Assembly: GCA_052298855.1 (NCBI GenBank)
Contig: DAVZXP010000009.1
Location: 65,534 to 129,533, forward strand
Reading direction: 5' to 3'
Origin: Fimenecus sp052298855
GTDB lineage: Bacteria; Bacillota; Clostridia; Oscillospirales; Acutalibacteraceae
Length of the DNA stretch: 64,000 nt
Of this stretch, positions 48,173 through 56,891 are shown piece by piece. Position numbers and translations under genes: made by a program. The stretch's first letter is position 1. The number at the start of each line of letters is the position of its first letter. The notes under the pieces were generated by a model that did not search any database, was not told the origin of the DNA, and worked only from the letters and a program-made list of their open reading frames with translations.

Positions 48173-48919
48173 ATGTATAATATAGGCTTTACTACTGTAA
48201 CATTTCGTAAAAAAAGCAGAAGAGAAATATGCCAAATTGCAAGTGAAAATGATATAAAATATATTGAATGGGGTGGTGATGTTCATTTGCCTCCTAATGA
48301 CACTAACGCTTTGCGTGATGTTTTGTCTTTGCAAGAAGAATTCGGCTTAACAGCAGTTTCTTACGGTACATATTATCGTTTAGGCGAAGAAAATTACTCT
48401 TTGTGGGAAAGCATTACTGAAACGGCAAACGCAATCGGCGCAAAAATCATCAGAATTTGGCAAGGTACCAAAGCTTCGGCTGATGTGAACGAATCTGAAT
48501 TTTTATCTATGGTAAACGAAACGAAAAAACTCGCAGATGCTGCGTCGCAAAAAGGTCTTACCGTGGCTTTTGAATTTCACAACGGTACAAATAACGATAA
48601 CGGCAAAAGCTCTGTCGAATTTTTGAAAGCGGTAAACAAGCAAAATGTAAAAACATATTGGCAGCCGTTTTCAACAGATGATGATATCGATAATCTAAAA
48701 GCGGTTATCCCCTATCTTGCCTGCGTTCACATTTTTGAATGGAACGAAAACGGTAAGCGTTATCCACTCAAACACGGCAGTAAAAAGTGGCAAGAAATTT
48801 TCAAGATAATTAACGAAAGCAAAACAAATCCTTATTTGATTATGGAATTTGTAAAGCACGACAGTAAAAGGCAGTTTACAAAGGACTTAAAACATTTGCG
48901 TGTGCTAACGAGGAATTGA
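48173..48919 (+). CDS. Sugar phosphate isomerase/epimerase-like TIM barrel
   Basis: The 248-aa protein belongs to the xylose-isomerase-like TIM barrel family: MYNIGFTTVTFRK, IEWGGDVHLPPND, IRIWQGTKAS, VAFEFHNGTNN and YLIMEFVKHDS. Glu and His residues in FEFHN and MEFV are the likely metal ligands. It could isomerise or epimerise a keto-sugar produced by the dehydrogenases. It lies 9 bases after the dehydrogenase gene. Confidence 0.87.
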   Translation: MYNIGFTTVTFRKKSRREICQIASENDIKYIEWGGDVHLPPNDTNALRDVLSLQEEFGLTAVSYGTYYRLGEENYSLWESITETANAIGAKIIRIWQGTKASADVNESEFLSMVNETKKLADAASQKGLTVAFEFHNGTNNDNGKSSVEFLKAVNKQNVKTYWQPFSTDDDIDNLKAVIPYLACVHIFEWNENGKRYPLKHGSKKWQEIFKIINESKTNPYLIMEFVKHDSKRQFTKDLKHLRVLTRN

Positions 48920-48921
48920 TT

Positions 48922-50859
48922 ATGGCAAATAAAGAATTACAAAGTATTGCAGAATTTTGCAGGGATAATTGGAGCAATTACTGCGATTTCACCATTAAAA
49001 CCGCTGACCGAGTTTGCGAAAATCGTTTTCTTTTCGATTCTCCGAGAGATATGGAGAGAACGGAAAGTACGGTTGATTTCGGCAAAAAAATCAATTGGTA
49101 CTATAAGCTCAACGGTGACGAGGAATTTATGTTTCAACTTAACCGTCACGGCTTTTTAATTCAGCTCGGTCAGGCATATTATTTAACAGGAGATGAAAAA
49201 TACTTAAATCATTTTGTGAAAATTCTGAATAATTGGCTTGATACCGTGCCTTGCGATTACAAAAACAACAGTCCATGGCGTTCTCTTGAAGCGGGAATGA
49301 GAGGTGACAGATGGCTGAAGGCATTAAAATATATCGAGGGTACAAAATTCTTTTCAAGCGAATTGAAAGAGAAAATTGATAAATCCCTTTTAACTCATAT
49401 TGAGGTTTTGAAAAAGGCACATTCAGGCTTTCAAAAGGGCAGTAATTGGGGAATAATTCAAGACAGCGGTCTGTTTCATATAGGTGTATATTTCAATGAT
49501 AATGACATTATTTCTTTATCACTTAAACGCTTAGAACAGGAAACGGATTTGCAAATTATGTCAGACGGTTTTCAATGGGAGCAGTCAAACAATTATCATA
49601 ACGAGGTTTTGTTGGTGTTGCTTGATGATATTATTGATGCCGATAAAAACAGAATTCAGTTCCCGGACAGCTTAAAAAGCAAAATTGAAAAAATGGCAGA
49701 GGCTGCATTAAAAACAGTTAAGCCAAATGGTCACAATCCCCTTTTCGGCGACAGTGATGATACGGATATGAGAGATATTATGAGTAGATGCGCTCTTGTG
49801 TTTGGCAGATCTGATTTTAGGTTTTACGGCTTTGACCGTTTGGACTTCAATACCGTGTGGCAGACAGGATACAAAAGTATTGAAAAATACAATAATACTG
49901 ACAAAATACCTCCGTCTTTTAATAATGCTTTTCTTGCCGACAGCGGAAATTACATATTGAGAGAGAATCAGAGAAACACATCAAATTATCTGCTTTTCCA
50001 TAACGGCTACACAGGAGCAGGTCACGCACATGCAGATAAACTGCATTTTGATTTGATGATTAAAGGCAGAGATGTTCTCGTTGACGCAGGCAGATATACT
50101 TATCTTAATAATGCTCAAAGAAGATACATAAAAAGGCCAAAGGCACACAATGTTTGCCTTATTGACGACAAGCAATATCTTCAGGTAACGACGCAATGGG
50201 AAACAAAAAATCCTGCTATGGCTGTGCAATATCCCTGCTTTGATAATGAATATTGCACGCTGATAGGCGGTGCACATTTGGGATATTTGAAATCAAGAAA
50301 TGCGTTTGTTGAGAGGAAAATTCTTTATATCAAGCCTGATATTTATGTGATTGTTGATGTGTTCAAGGCAAAAGGCTTCCATACATATCAACAATATTTT
50401 CACTTTGCACCGACAGGAAAAACAACTATTTCAGCCAAAAACGCACAATTTGATGATGGCATTGTGAAAGCAAATATGCACTTTGTTACTCCAAATGCAA
50501 AAATAAAAAAGGAAGACTCGATTTATTCCTCCAATTACAATGCGATTTGTAAAAATGATTGTATAAAATCAAGTTTTTCTGCATTTGGTAACACTTCTTT
50601 AATAACCGTGATTTACGGAAACACGGCAGAAAACTTTGTGCCTTATGATGTCTCCTTTGAGCAAATTAAAACAGCAAGAAGTGAAAAGACACTGCCTTTT
50701 TCCAAGGCACAGGGCGTTGTAATAAAAACACCTGAAAAGGAATATACTGTTTGCCTTGCATTTAAGGAACTTAAAGAGCCATTCGGTTGCAACAATAAAA
50801 TCGGTTCGGGTACAATCAGCGTATTTGAAAACGATAAATTGATTTTTACTAAGTGGTGA
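48922..50859 (+). CDS. Heparinase II/III family protein (polysaccharide lyase-like)
   Basis: The 645-aa protein has an N-terminal alpha-toroid (ETTDLQ region, GSNWGIIQDSGLFHIG, QWEQSNNYHNEVLLVLL) and a C-terminal heparinase II/III beta-sandwich (GYTGAGHAHADKLHFDL then GRDVLVDAGRYTY). Tyr in NNYHNE and His in GHAHADKL are the likely catalytic and metal residues. The family beta-eliminates uronic-acid polysaccharides. There is no signal peptide, so it would act on imported oligosaccharides. ATG 48922 is chosen over TTG 48916 because GAGG is better spaced. It is coupled to the isomerase gene. Confidence 0.87.
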   Translation: MANKELQSIAEFCRDNWSNYCDFTIKTADRVCENRFLFDSPRDMERTESTVDFGKKINWYYKLNGDEEFMFQLNRHGFLIQLGQAYYLTGDEKYLNHFVKILNNWLDTVPCDYKNNSPWRSLEAGMRGDRWLKALKYIEGTKFFSSELKEKIDKSLLTHIEVLKKAHSGFQKGSNWGIIQDSGLFHIGVYFNDNDIISLSLKRLEQETDLQIMSDGFQWEQSNNYHNEVLLVLLDDIIDADKNRIQFPDSLKSKIEKMAEAALKTVKPNGHNPLFGDSDDTDMRDIMSRCALVFGRSDFRFYGFDRLDFNTVWQTGYKSIEKYNNTDKIPPSFNNAFLADSGNYILRENQRNTSNYLLFHNGYTGAGHAHADKLHFDLMIKGRDVLVDAGRYTYLNNAQRRYIKRPKAHNVCLIDDKQYLQVTTQWETKNPAMAVQYPCFDNEYCTLIGGAHLGYLKSRNAFVERKILYIKPDIYVIVDVFKAKGFHTYQQYFHFAPTGKTTISAKNAQFDDGIVKANMHFVTPNAKIKKEDSIYSSNYNAICKNDCIKSSFSAFGNTSLITVIYGNTAENFVPYDVSFEQIKTARSEKTLPFSKAQGVVIKTPEKEYTVCLAFKELKEPFGCNNKIGSGTISVFENDKLIFTKW

Positions 50860-50868
50860 GGGAAAACA

Positions 50869-51810
50869 ATGAAAAAAATTATAAAATATATAGCTGTAAC
50901 ATTATGTGTTATTATTGCTTTGGGAATTTCGGGGACTTTTATTGGCGCTTATATACAAGGCGGAATAGATAAATATTCACTACCTGACAATTTTGACAGT
51001 GCAATGCAACAAATCGACAACACAAAGCAAGATGATGAAGTCAGAATTATGACATCAAATCTTCTTGTTCATTACAAAAGCTGGGGCGGCTCCGATGCAC
51101 GCCCGAGAGCAAAAATGTTCTTTGAAACGGTTAATACATACCAGCCGGATGTTATTGGCGTTCAAGAGGTTAGCGGTCAATGGTTTAATTGCATTATGCG
51201 CAATAAGGGCAGCTATAAAATGCTTTATTCTTTTTCAACAGGATCGTTGATGAGAATGACAGGACTTATGTATAACAGCGAAACCTTAACCCTTGTTGAC
51301 AAAGGGCAAATAGCATATGAGCAAGGCAACGATTCAAGACTTCGCCGTGCTGTTTGGGGAGTTTTTGAAAGCAAAAATACGGGAGAACGCTTTGCGGTTA
51401 TTTCAACTCATTTTGACTGTATTCGTGAAAACGAAGAAGAACTTATGTACTCTTATATGGAATATCAAACAAAAAAGATTGCTGAAATTTCGGCAGAGCT
51501 TAAAGAAGATTATAATGTTCCTGTATTTTCAATAGGCGATTTTAACACGAAAAACCAAGGCAAAGGCGTTGACCCTATAATGGATGCGCCTGAAATTTAT
51601 GACGAGCTGTGCAAAGAATTTACCGACACTCGTCTTGTTTCTAAAGAAAAAGTCAGTGGTAACGCACTTGACAGTGCCGACGAACCGACTTGGGACCATA
51701 TTTTCCTTGACGGCGAGGCACAGATAGACAGATACGCAATCGTATCACCCGAAGCGTTGTCAACTATGTCTGACCATTATCCGATATTTGCGGATGTATC
51801 TATTAAATAA
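50869..51810 (+). CDS. Membrane-anchored endonuclease/exonuclease/phosphatase-fold enzyme
   Basis: The 313-aa protein has an N-terminal anchor (IKYIAVTLCVIIALGISGTFIGAY) and the EEP motifs: MTSNLLVHY, IGVQEVSGQW (metal Glu), STHFDC, IGDFNTKN (Asp-x-Asn) and SDHYPIFADV (Asp-His). Family members hydrolyse phosphodiesters of nucleic acids, phosphoinositides or sphingomyelin. An external phosphodiesterase parallels the five calcineurin-like phosphoesterases in the neighbouring glycan operons. It follows the lyase gene by 9 bases. Confidence 0.9.
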   Translation: MKKIIKYIAVTLCVIIALGISGTFIGAYIQGGIDKYSLPDNFDSAMQQIDNTKQDDEVRIMTSNLLVHYKSWGGSDARPRAKMFFETVNTYQPDVIGVQEVSGQWFNCIMRNKGSYKMLYSFSTGSLMRMTGLMYNSETLTLVDKGQIAYEQGNDSRLRRAVWGVFESKNTGERFAVISTHFDCIRENEEELMYSYMEYQTKKIAEISAELKEDYNVPVFSIGDFNTKNQGKGVDPIMDAPEIYDELCKEFTDTRLVSKEKVSGNALDSADEPTWDHIFLDGEAQIDRYAIVSPEALSTMSDHYPIFADVSIK

Positions 51811-51846
51811 TAATGAAAATATAAATTTTATATTGGGAGAAGTAGC

Positions 51847-51942
51847 ATGATTGATTTTCCGTTACGCACAGATATTGTGAAAGGTATTGACCACAGCTAT
51901 TACTATGAAGGTTACACAACTTTCAAGGCAGAAGAATTATAA
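51847..51942 (+). CDS. Short ORF, possibly the surviving start of a truncated gene
   Basis: A 31-codon frame with a good ribosome site (GGGAGAAG, 5 bases before ATG) encodes MIDFPLRTDIVKGIDHSYYY and ends in KAEEL. I do not recognise it. Its position at the end of the operon and just before a scarred region suggests the beginning of a gene whose remainder was lost. A real micropeptide is less likely. Confidence 0.35.
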   Translation: MIDFPLRTDIVKGIDHSYYYEGYTTFKAEEL

Positions 51943-51968
51943 ATCGTTGCAGAAAGGGTTTTATTATT

Positions 51969-52043
51969 ATTTGTCACTACCTCTTGCAGTGGGGTGCATT
52001 ATATTTGAGTTATGATACTTCACAGTTTTCAAGAGCATCAAAA
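51969..52043 (-). repeat. C-terminal coding remnant, homologous to 41109-41165
   Basis: The minus strand reads LLKTVKYHNSNIMHPTARGS, then DK and a stop at 51969-51971. The core SNIMHPTARG corresponds to SNIVHPAVRA of the remnant at 41109. The frame runs upstream into the 20-bp direct repeat at 52036, as expected when an element has integrated at or near a gene end. Confidence 0.55.
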
Positions 52044-52055
52044 AAGCATCAATCA
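52036..52055. repeat. Left copy of a 20-bp perfect direct repeat (possible att site)
   Basis: CATCAAAAAAGCATCAATCA occurs here and again at 57165-57184 in the same orientation. The second copy lies beside a tyrosine-recombinase stump, so the pair may be the attL/attR of an integrated element. Confidence 0.7.
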
Positions 52056-52142
52056 GAATCGTATGTTTCTATCATATTTTAACTTTGGCCTTGATATGAA
52101 CAGGAACACACAGCGATTTATTTTAACAAAACAATAAATTAT

Positions 52143-52174
52143 AAAAAAGTGCTCATTTATTTGGGCACTTTTTT
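52143..52174. terminator. Bidirectional rho-independent terminator
   Basis: AAAAAAGTGC and GCACTTTTTT form a 10-bp stem around a 12-base loop. It lies beyond the minus-strand ABC operon and within the putative element. Confidence 0.75.
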
Positions 52175-52191
52175 CTTGAAGGTGATGACCT

Positions 52192-52263
52192 ATCTTTGAT
52201 TGGTTAGACGATATTATCTCAGGTATCGGCGATTCTATCGGCAATGTCTTTGAAACGCTCTGA
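52192..52263 (+). pseudogene. Short coding fragment of unknown origin
   Basis: A startless frame reads IFDWLDDIISGIGDSIGNVF and then ETL before TGA 52261. The amphipathic, Asp/Gly-rich pattern looks like a genuine protein end, but an upstream stop and lack of start show it is only a fragment. I do not recognise the parent. Confidence 0.3.
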
Positions 52264-52312
52264 CAGCAGATAGGACGAAATGTGGTCTTTCCAAGTCAAG
52301 AAAGTATATTTC

Positions 52313-53323
52313 TTATTTTACTCCCCAGAAAAGACTTGACTGAATAATCAAATCCTCAATTTTTTCATTATTCTCAAGAACAAGCTTATCCCCGCAGATT
52401 ACTTTGCCTTTTATATATTCCAGTTTAATTTTATCCGCCTTTCTAACAAGACATTTTGAATCGTTAATGAAAACAAAATAAGTTGTTTCTTTTTTACGAG
52501 GATATATAATGAGGCTGATTCTGTCGGCGGAGAATTGATGCTTTTGAATCATCAGGAAACCGTCATTTCTTAAAAACCGCGGCCTTGACATATAAAACTC
52601 ATAGTCTCCAACGATTCTTTTAAAATCGAATTCAGCTCTTCCTTTAACAGCGTCCATCTCACCGGCATATTTTTGAAACGGGATTTTGTATTTTAACAAC
52701 CAAATGAATACAGATATAATTAAGCAAAAGAAACAAATAAAAATAGCGGTAGTAATAAGTGTAAAGAACGGCTGACCGTTTACTAAACCTTTTATGCCCA
52801 TTACTAAATCATGTTTTGCCTCTAACCCCCAACAGTCTTTTGCTATTTTTAAAAACTGCATTACGTCGCTGTGATTCTCTTTTAAAATCTGCTGTGCCTT
52901 ATTATTAAATTCCGTATCATTTTCATCATTCGGAATAAAGTTGCCTGAATCATCTATTTCAATCATAAAAAAATAATCGTTTTCTGTACAACCTACAAAA
53001 TATTCATAATCCCCCCAGATATTTGGATAAACGAATAAATCACTTATAACAAAACCTTTTGCATCACTTCCTGTTTTAATTGCAACTTTAAGAAAATCAT
53101 CATAACCGAGATAAGGAGCTTCTGAAATTACGAAAACATATTCCCCTTCTTGCTTTTCCGTAACAAGCGTAGGATACTTGTTTTCAACATCGGCAAGTGA
53201 ATATGAATATCCACAATAAGGTATGTACATAGTTATTATCCAAAAAACATTTATAACAGTTAATATTACAAATAAAACCAAGGCAAGTAAGGTAAGTTTT
53301 TTTGATGCATTATTTTTTTCCAT
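52313..53323 (-). CDS. Two-helix membrane protein associated with a bacteriocin-type ABC transporter
   Basis: The 336-aa protein has a TM segment at residues 10-33, an extracytoplasmic middle of about 140 residues, a second TM at about 190-215 and a cytoplasmic C-terminal domain (RAEFDFKRIVGDYEFYMSRP, RISLIIYPRKKETTYFVF). I recognise no named family. The middle and C-terminal parts are homologous to the chimera at 55869-56563 (for example WGLEAKHDLVMGIKGLVN versus WGLNAKNDIKAGLESCLN), so two such proteins once flanked the ABC genes. Its start overlaps the ATPase stop by 14 bases. A sensor or immunity role is plausible. Confidence 0.65.
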   Translation of the reverse strand: MEKNNASKKLTLLALVLFVILTVINVFWIITMYIPYCGYSYSLADVENKYPTLVTEKQEGEYVFVISEAPYLGYDDFLKVAIKTGSDAKGFVISDLFVYPNIWGDYEYFVGCTENDYFFMIEIDDSGNFIPNDENDTEFNNKAQQILKENHSDVMQFLKIAKDCWGLEAKHDLVMGIKGLVNGQPFFTLITTAIFICFFCLIISVFIWLLKYKIPFQKYAGEMDAVKGRAEFDFKRIVGDYEFYMSRPRFLRNDGFLMIQKHQFSADRISLIIYPRKKETTYFVFINDSKCLVRKADKIKLEYIKGKVICGDKLVLENNEKIEDLIIQSSLFWGVK

Positions 53324-53930
53324 TTAATAACACAACCTTTTTTTCTGATTTAATAATTTTCTCGCTGTGCGTAACTATAATTACCGTTCTGCCCTGCTCG
53401 TTCATCTTATGTAAAATGTTCAAAACGGCGTCAGCATTGTTTGAGTCAAGTGAGCCTGTCGGTTCATCGGCAAGAATAATGTCACACTTTTTAAGCAAAA
53501 GTCTTGCAAGGGCAACCCGTTGCTGTTCGCCGCCTGAAAGTTTATACACCTTTTCGTTTGCTTTATCGGGAATTCCGACTGCTTCCAAAACTTCCTTAAT
53601 CGTTAAATCGGTTCTGTTCTTTTTCGGCACAAACAATAAATTTTCACGGACAGTCTTATTTTCCACCAAAGCAAAATTTTGAAAAAGGAAGCCCACCTTG
53701 TTCAGAAAATATTCTCTGTGGTTTTTCCGTTTGAATATGTTTTCACCGTCAACGAGGATTTCTCCCGAGTCCGGTGTCTCCAATCCGCCGACTATGTTTA
53801 ACAATGTTGTTTTACCGCATCCGCTGTCTCCTGCAAAAACTACAAATTCGCCCGTTTCAATTGTTATATTAAAGTTATCAAAAATTACATTATCATCAAA
53901 TTTTTTACACAAATTCTTTACGGTAATCAT
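53310..53930 (-). CDS. ABC transporter ATPase (bacteriocin export/immunity type)
   Basis: The 206-aa ATPase has Walker A GDSGCGKTT, Q-loop LFQNFALVEN, signature LSGGEQQRVALARLL, Walker B ILADEPTGSLDS and switch His (VTHSEK). Its short length and sequence match the MacB/LolD-like class that pairs with large single-subunit permeases. ATG 53930 follows AAGGAGG at a 6-base spacing and overlaps the permease stop. It would power the 662-residue permease encoded upstream. Confidence 0.94.
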   Translation of the reverse strand: MITVKNLCKKFDDNVIFDNFNITIETGEFVVFAGDSGCGKTTLLNIVGGLETPDSGEILVDGENIFKRKNHREYFLNKVGFLFQNFALVENKTVRENLLFVPKKNRTDLTIKEVLEAVGIPDKANEKVYKLSGGEQQRVALARLLLKKCDIILADEPTGSLDSNNADAVLNILHKMNEQGRTVIIVTHSEKIIKSEKKVVLLNGKK

Positions 53931-55882
53931 AAGCACCCTCCTTTCAGAATTTTAGCAACATTCTGCTTTTCAAAACGTGTTATGAGTACTGCAATTATAA
54001 CGTATTCAAGACACAGAACTGACGTGCCGACTGCAATTACCGTATACCATACGGCTAATTTATACATTAGGCAAAACACCGTGCATGACACAACCGCTAT
54101 GAGTGCGGCGTATGTATTCAGCAAAAAGATCTGCTTGTTTTTCTGAAATACCGAATACCCTAAGACTTTTTTGACCGCAAGCTCAGTCGTGCTCACTTTG
54201 TATTCCAACTTGATAATTACCGATATAATAAACAGCTCCAAAAGCAAAAGGAAAGCACTGATAACCGTATTCAAAAGCAATGCACGGTTTAATACCGCCT
54301 GATAATCAGAAACCTTTTCTTTTAGTTTTTCTCCTTGCAGATAAAAGCCTTTTTCATTGATTTGATATTTTTCACAAACAGTATTTATTTCGCTGTTGCT
54401 AATATTAAACAGCATTTTACTGAACAGGGTACTAAGAGTTGAACTGTCGCAGTTGAGCTTTAATGACGGGTTATTAATATATATTACAATAGGATTTTCA
54501 AAGCTTTGCGCTCCCAATGTAAGTCCCTCGGTGCTATCATATGTCAGCAGTTCGCCGTTACCGCTGTAAGTAATTTTTTCACAGCTTAAAGCCTTTTCTG
54601 AACCAAAATACATTTCTATACAGTCATAAACCGATTCGTCAGCATTTTGTGAAAATTCTATCTCTTCGGGAACTAAAATATAAAAGTCACTGTTGCCGTC
54701 AGGCTCTGTTTTTAAATCAAAACCATTCAGCAAAAATTTCGAGTCGGAATTTATAATACAATAATCGTTTTCCCCCGACAGTCCGCAAAATGAATAGGCA
54801 CAGCCTCTGTTTTGCAATTCGCCGTATATTGAGTTAATTAAACCGTATCGGGTTTCTTCATAATCTTTGCCGAGATTTAAAAGCGAAACGGGATTTAATT
54901 CCAAAAAGCTGTAATTTTCAACATTTCGGAGCGTTTTAATTCTTTTGAGTTCCTTGAAGTTTGCCGAAATAAGCATAGCATTGCAGGACAAAACCACAAC
55001 GGTCAGTATCATAGATATGCTTTTTAAAACATACCCATCGGATATTATTCTTTCGTTAAGATTTGCGCCGTATAAAACCTCTTTATAATTCATCTTAAAT
55101 AAAGTCAAATACAATAAAGCATTAAGGAACAATACGGCTGCACAAAGCAGAACAATATTCTTAATTTCATAGCCGAGATACACAAATCTGCCCAATAACG
55201 CAAACAGCACCGAAAATATTAAAGAGAAGGTAAGAAAGTCGATAAATACATTCTTCAATATAATTTGCCGTATCGGCTTGCCTAATGAAATAAGTACAAA
55301 ATTTTCTTTTTTCTGAAAGTGTATGTCAAGCCATGTAAGAATTAAAAACAGAACGCCGACAACTGCCCATATCAACAAAACAAGATAAGGATATGCGTGT
55401 TCGGTCTCGTTTTTTATAAACGAACAAGCGTAATCGTTTTTGATGTTTTCACGAATTGACTGAATCTGTCTTTGTTCGCCGATAAAATAATAGCGTTCCG
55501 TTTCGCCCAACAGTTTTTTGTCTTTAAAATCGGCAAAATCAACCTTTGTCGTACCCGAAAAAAGCGCTTTATAAATGTTAGGCGAAACAGAATATTCGGT
55601 TTTTAGTTTTTCAAAGGCTTCATCTGTTGAATAAACAGTTAAAGAGGTTGCTCGACCTGAGCCGTTTTTCCGTTCGGTTTGAAGTACCTCAATATTGTAT
55701 TTTTCGGCAAGGTGGTATATGTTATTTTGTATTTCCGCCTGCGAATTCATTTCGTTTTCGGTTATGTCTATATAACTGAACTGAGAAGTATATGTGTTCA
55801 GATAATACTGAAAAAACTCTCCGCTAAAAATGAAAGAAAGCAACATCAGGAAAAATATAAATATAAATTTAATCTTTTTCAT
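53927..55882 (-). CDS. Bacteriocin-associated integral membrane protein (ABC permease)
   Basis: The 651-aa protein has a first TM helix (IKFIFIFFLMLLSFIFSGEFF), an extracellular region, a cluster of helices at about 175-300 (LVLLIWAVVGVLFLILTWL and following), a second large outer domain and three C-terminal helices. This two-fold layout with large outer domains matches the 7-TM bacteriocin-associated/immunity permease group near MacB and FtsX. ATG 55882 follows TTGGAG. It overlaps the ATPase gene. Export or defence against a peptide is the likely role. Confidence 0.8.
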   Translation of the reverse strand: MKKIKFIFIFFLMLLSFIFSGEFFQYYLNTYTSQFSYIDITENEMNSQAEIQNNIYHLAEKYNIEVLQTERKNGSGRATSLTVYSTDEAFEKLKTEYSVSPNIYKALFSGTTKVDFADFKDKKLLGETERYYFIGEQRQIQSIRENIKNDYACSFIKNETEHAYPYLVLLIWAVVGVLFLILTWLDIHFQKKENFVLISLGKPIRQIILKNVFIDFLTFSLIFSVLFALLGRFVYLGYEIKNIVLLCAAVLFLNALLYLTLFKMNYKEVLYGANLNERIISDGYVLKSISMILTVVVLSCNAMLISANFKELKRIKTLRNVENYSFLELNPVSLLNLGKDYEETRYGLINSIYGELQNRGCAYSFCGLSGENDYCIINSDSKFLLNGFDLKTEPDGNSDFYILVPEEIEFSQNADESVYDCIEMYFGSEKALSCEKITYSGNGELLTYDSTEGLTLGAQSFENPIVIYINNPSLKLNCDSSTLSTLFSKMLFNISNSEINTVCEKYQINEKGFYLQGEKLKEKVSDYQAVLNRALLLNTVISAFLLLLELFIISVIIKLEYKVSTTELAVKKVLGYSVFQKNKQIFLLNTYAALIAVVSCTVFCLMYKLAVWYTVIAVGTSVLCLEYVIIAVLITRFEKQNVAKILKGGCL

Positions 55883-56147
55883 AACTATAAAGACTCCAAA
55901 ATTCTTTAGCCGCATTAGTTAATGTAATAATTTGTTCTGTGTATATAGTTGATAACATGTTTTTCATTTTTTCATTACTGTTTATCAAATAATCTGATTC
56001 ACATATTCTTGTGTTTTCATAACAAACAATCGTTTTGTTACGCTTTTGAGGGTATATTAGTAATTCTATTGAATTAATATTGCTGGGTTCAGAAATGTTA
56101 TAACAAATTTTTAAATAGCCATTATTTTTTAAAAGCAATGTTTTTTT
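55869..56147 (-). pseudogene. Out-of-frame C-terminal half of the chimeric membrane protein
   Basis: This frame (LLLKNNGYLKICYNISEPSN, IELLIYPQKRNKTIVCYENT, AAKEFWSLYS) continues the homology of the gene at 56129 to the C-terminus of the 52313 protein (RNDGFLMIQKHQFSADRI, IIYPRKKETTYFVF, SSLFWGVK). It is separated from the upstream half only by a 7-A tract at 56141-56147; one added A would join them. Either the gene is frameshifted, or slippage on the A tract yields full-length protein. Confidence 0.7.
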
Positions 56148-56563
56148 GCATATAAAATATATTCTTCTGTTTCTTTTTTATAGAAAATTGATTTGGCTTT
56201 GGAAGCTTTATTCGTTTCGACTGTGTATTGATTAAATGGAATTCGTAAATGTAATAACCATTTAAATGTCCAAAGTATAAGTACCGTTAATAATAAAGAA
56301 ACAAACGAAAACATTTGAATGGTTTTATTGTTTAAACAGGATTCCAATCCCGCCTTAATATCATTCTTAGCATTAAGTCCCCAAGTGTTCATATTGCGTG
56401 CAATTTTTATAACAGTATCATGGCCAGCGTCTTCGGCATCCTCGTTATTTCCTAAAACGGAATAAGCTATATATACCATTCTTTTCCTGTACTCATTATA
56501 TAGCATTTCAAATTTTTCTCTGTCGTCTTCGTCGTCGATAAATGACATATAAAAAGCCAACAT
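56129..56563 (-). CDS. Chimera: sigma-70 (ECF) region 2 fused to a membrane-protein segment
   Basis: Residues 1-55 (FYMSFIDDEDDREKFEMLYN, RMVYIAYSVLGNNEDAEDAG, DTVIKIARNM) are the start of a sigma-70 family factor. From NTWGLNAKNDIKAGLESCLN the sequence switches to the middle of a paralogue of the 52313 protein, including its TM helix (MFSFVSLLLTVLILWTFKWLL) and RIPFNQYTVETNKASKAKSI. The DNA-binding region 4 is absent. A deletion has evidently joined two neighbouring genes. ATG 56563 lies after GAGGG; the product ends early at a frameshift. Confidence 0.75.
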   Translation of the reverse strand: MLAFYMSFIDDEDDREKFEMLYNEYRKRMVYIAYSVLGNNEDAEDAGHDTVIKIARNMNTWGLNAKNDIKAGLESCLNNKTIQMFSFVSLLLTVLILWTFKWLLHLRIPFNQYTVETNKASKAKSIFYKKETEEYILYAKKHCF

Positions 56564-56828
56564 CCCTATAATATCCCTCACTTAATATAACAGTTCAAAA
56601 TCAATTTCTGCTACAAACTATTTTACTCCTTATTTTTTAATTTAGCAATAATCCGTGTCAAAATATGTCAAATCAAGCTACTTTTTATGATAAATCTAAA
56701 AAAATCGCTTATACGTTTTAATATTTTCTGAAATTCAAATCATTATATTTTTGCTTCCGTAGAAACTGTTGCAATGATTCTGTACAACATAAAATTGCTA
56801 TATCTTTGTTTACAGCGACGCAAATTTT

Positions 56829-56855
56829 GACCGCCGAGGTTTAACTTCGGCGGTC
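56829..56855. terminator. GC-rich hairpin downstream of the recombinase stump
   Basis: GACCGCCGA and TCGGCGGTC form a 9-bp stem with a 9-base loop. It lies 37 bases beyond the stop of the minus-strand recombinase remnant. There is no good T tract, so it may be a weak terminator or an element-end structure. Confidence 0.45.
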
Positions 56856-56891
56856 TGTTTGTTGTGTTTAATTTGGAGATATGCAATCGGG

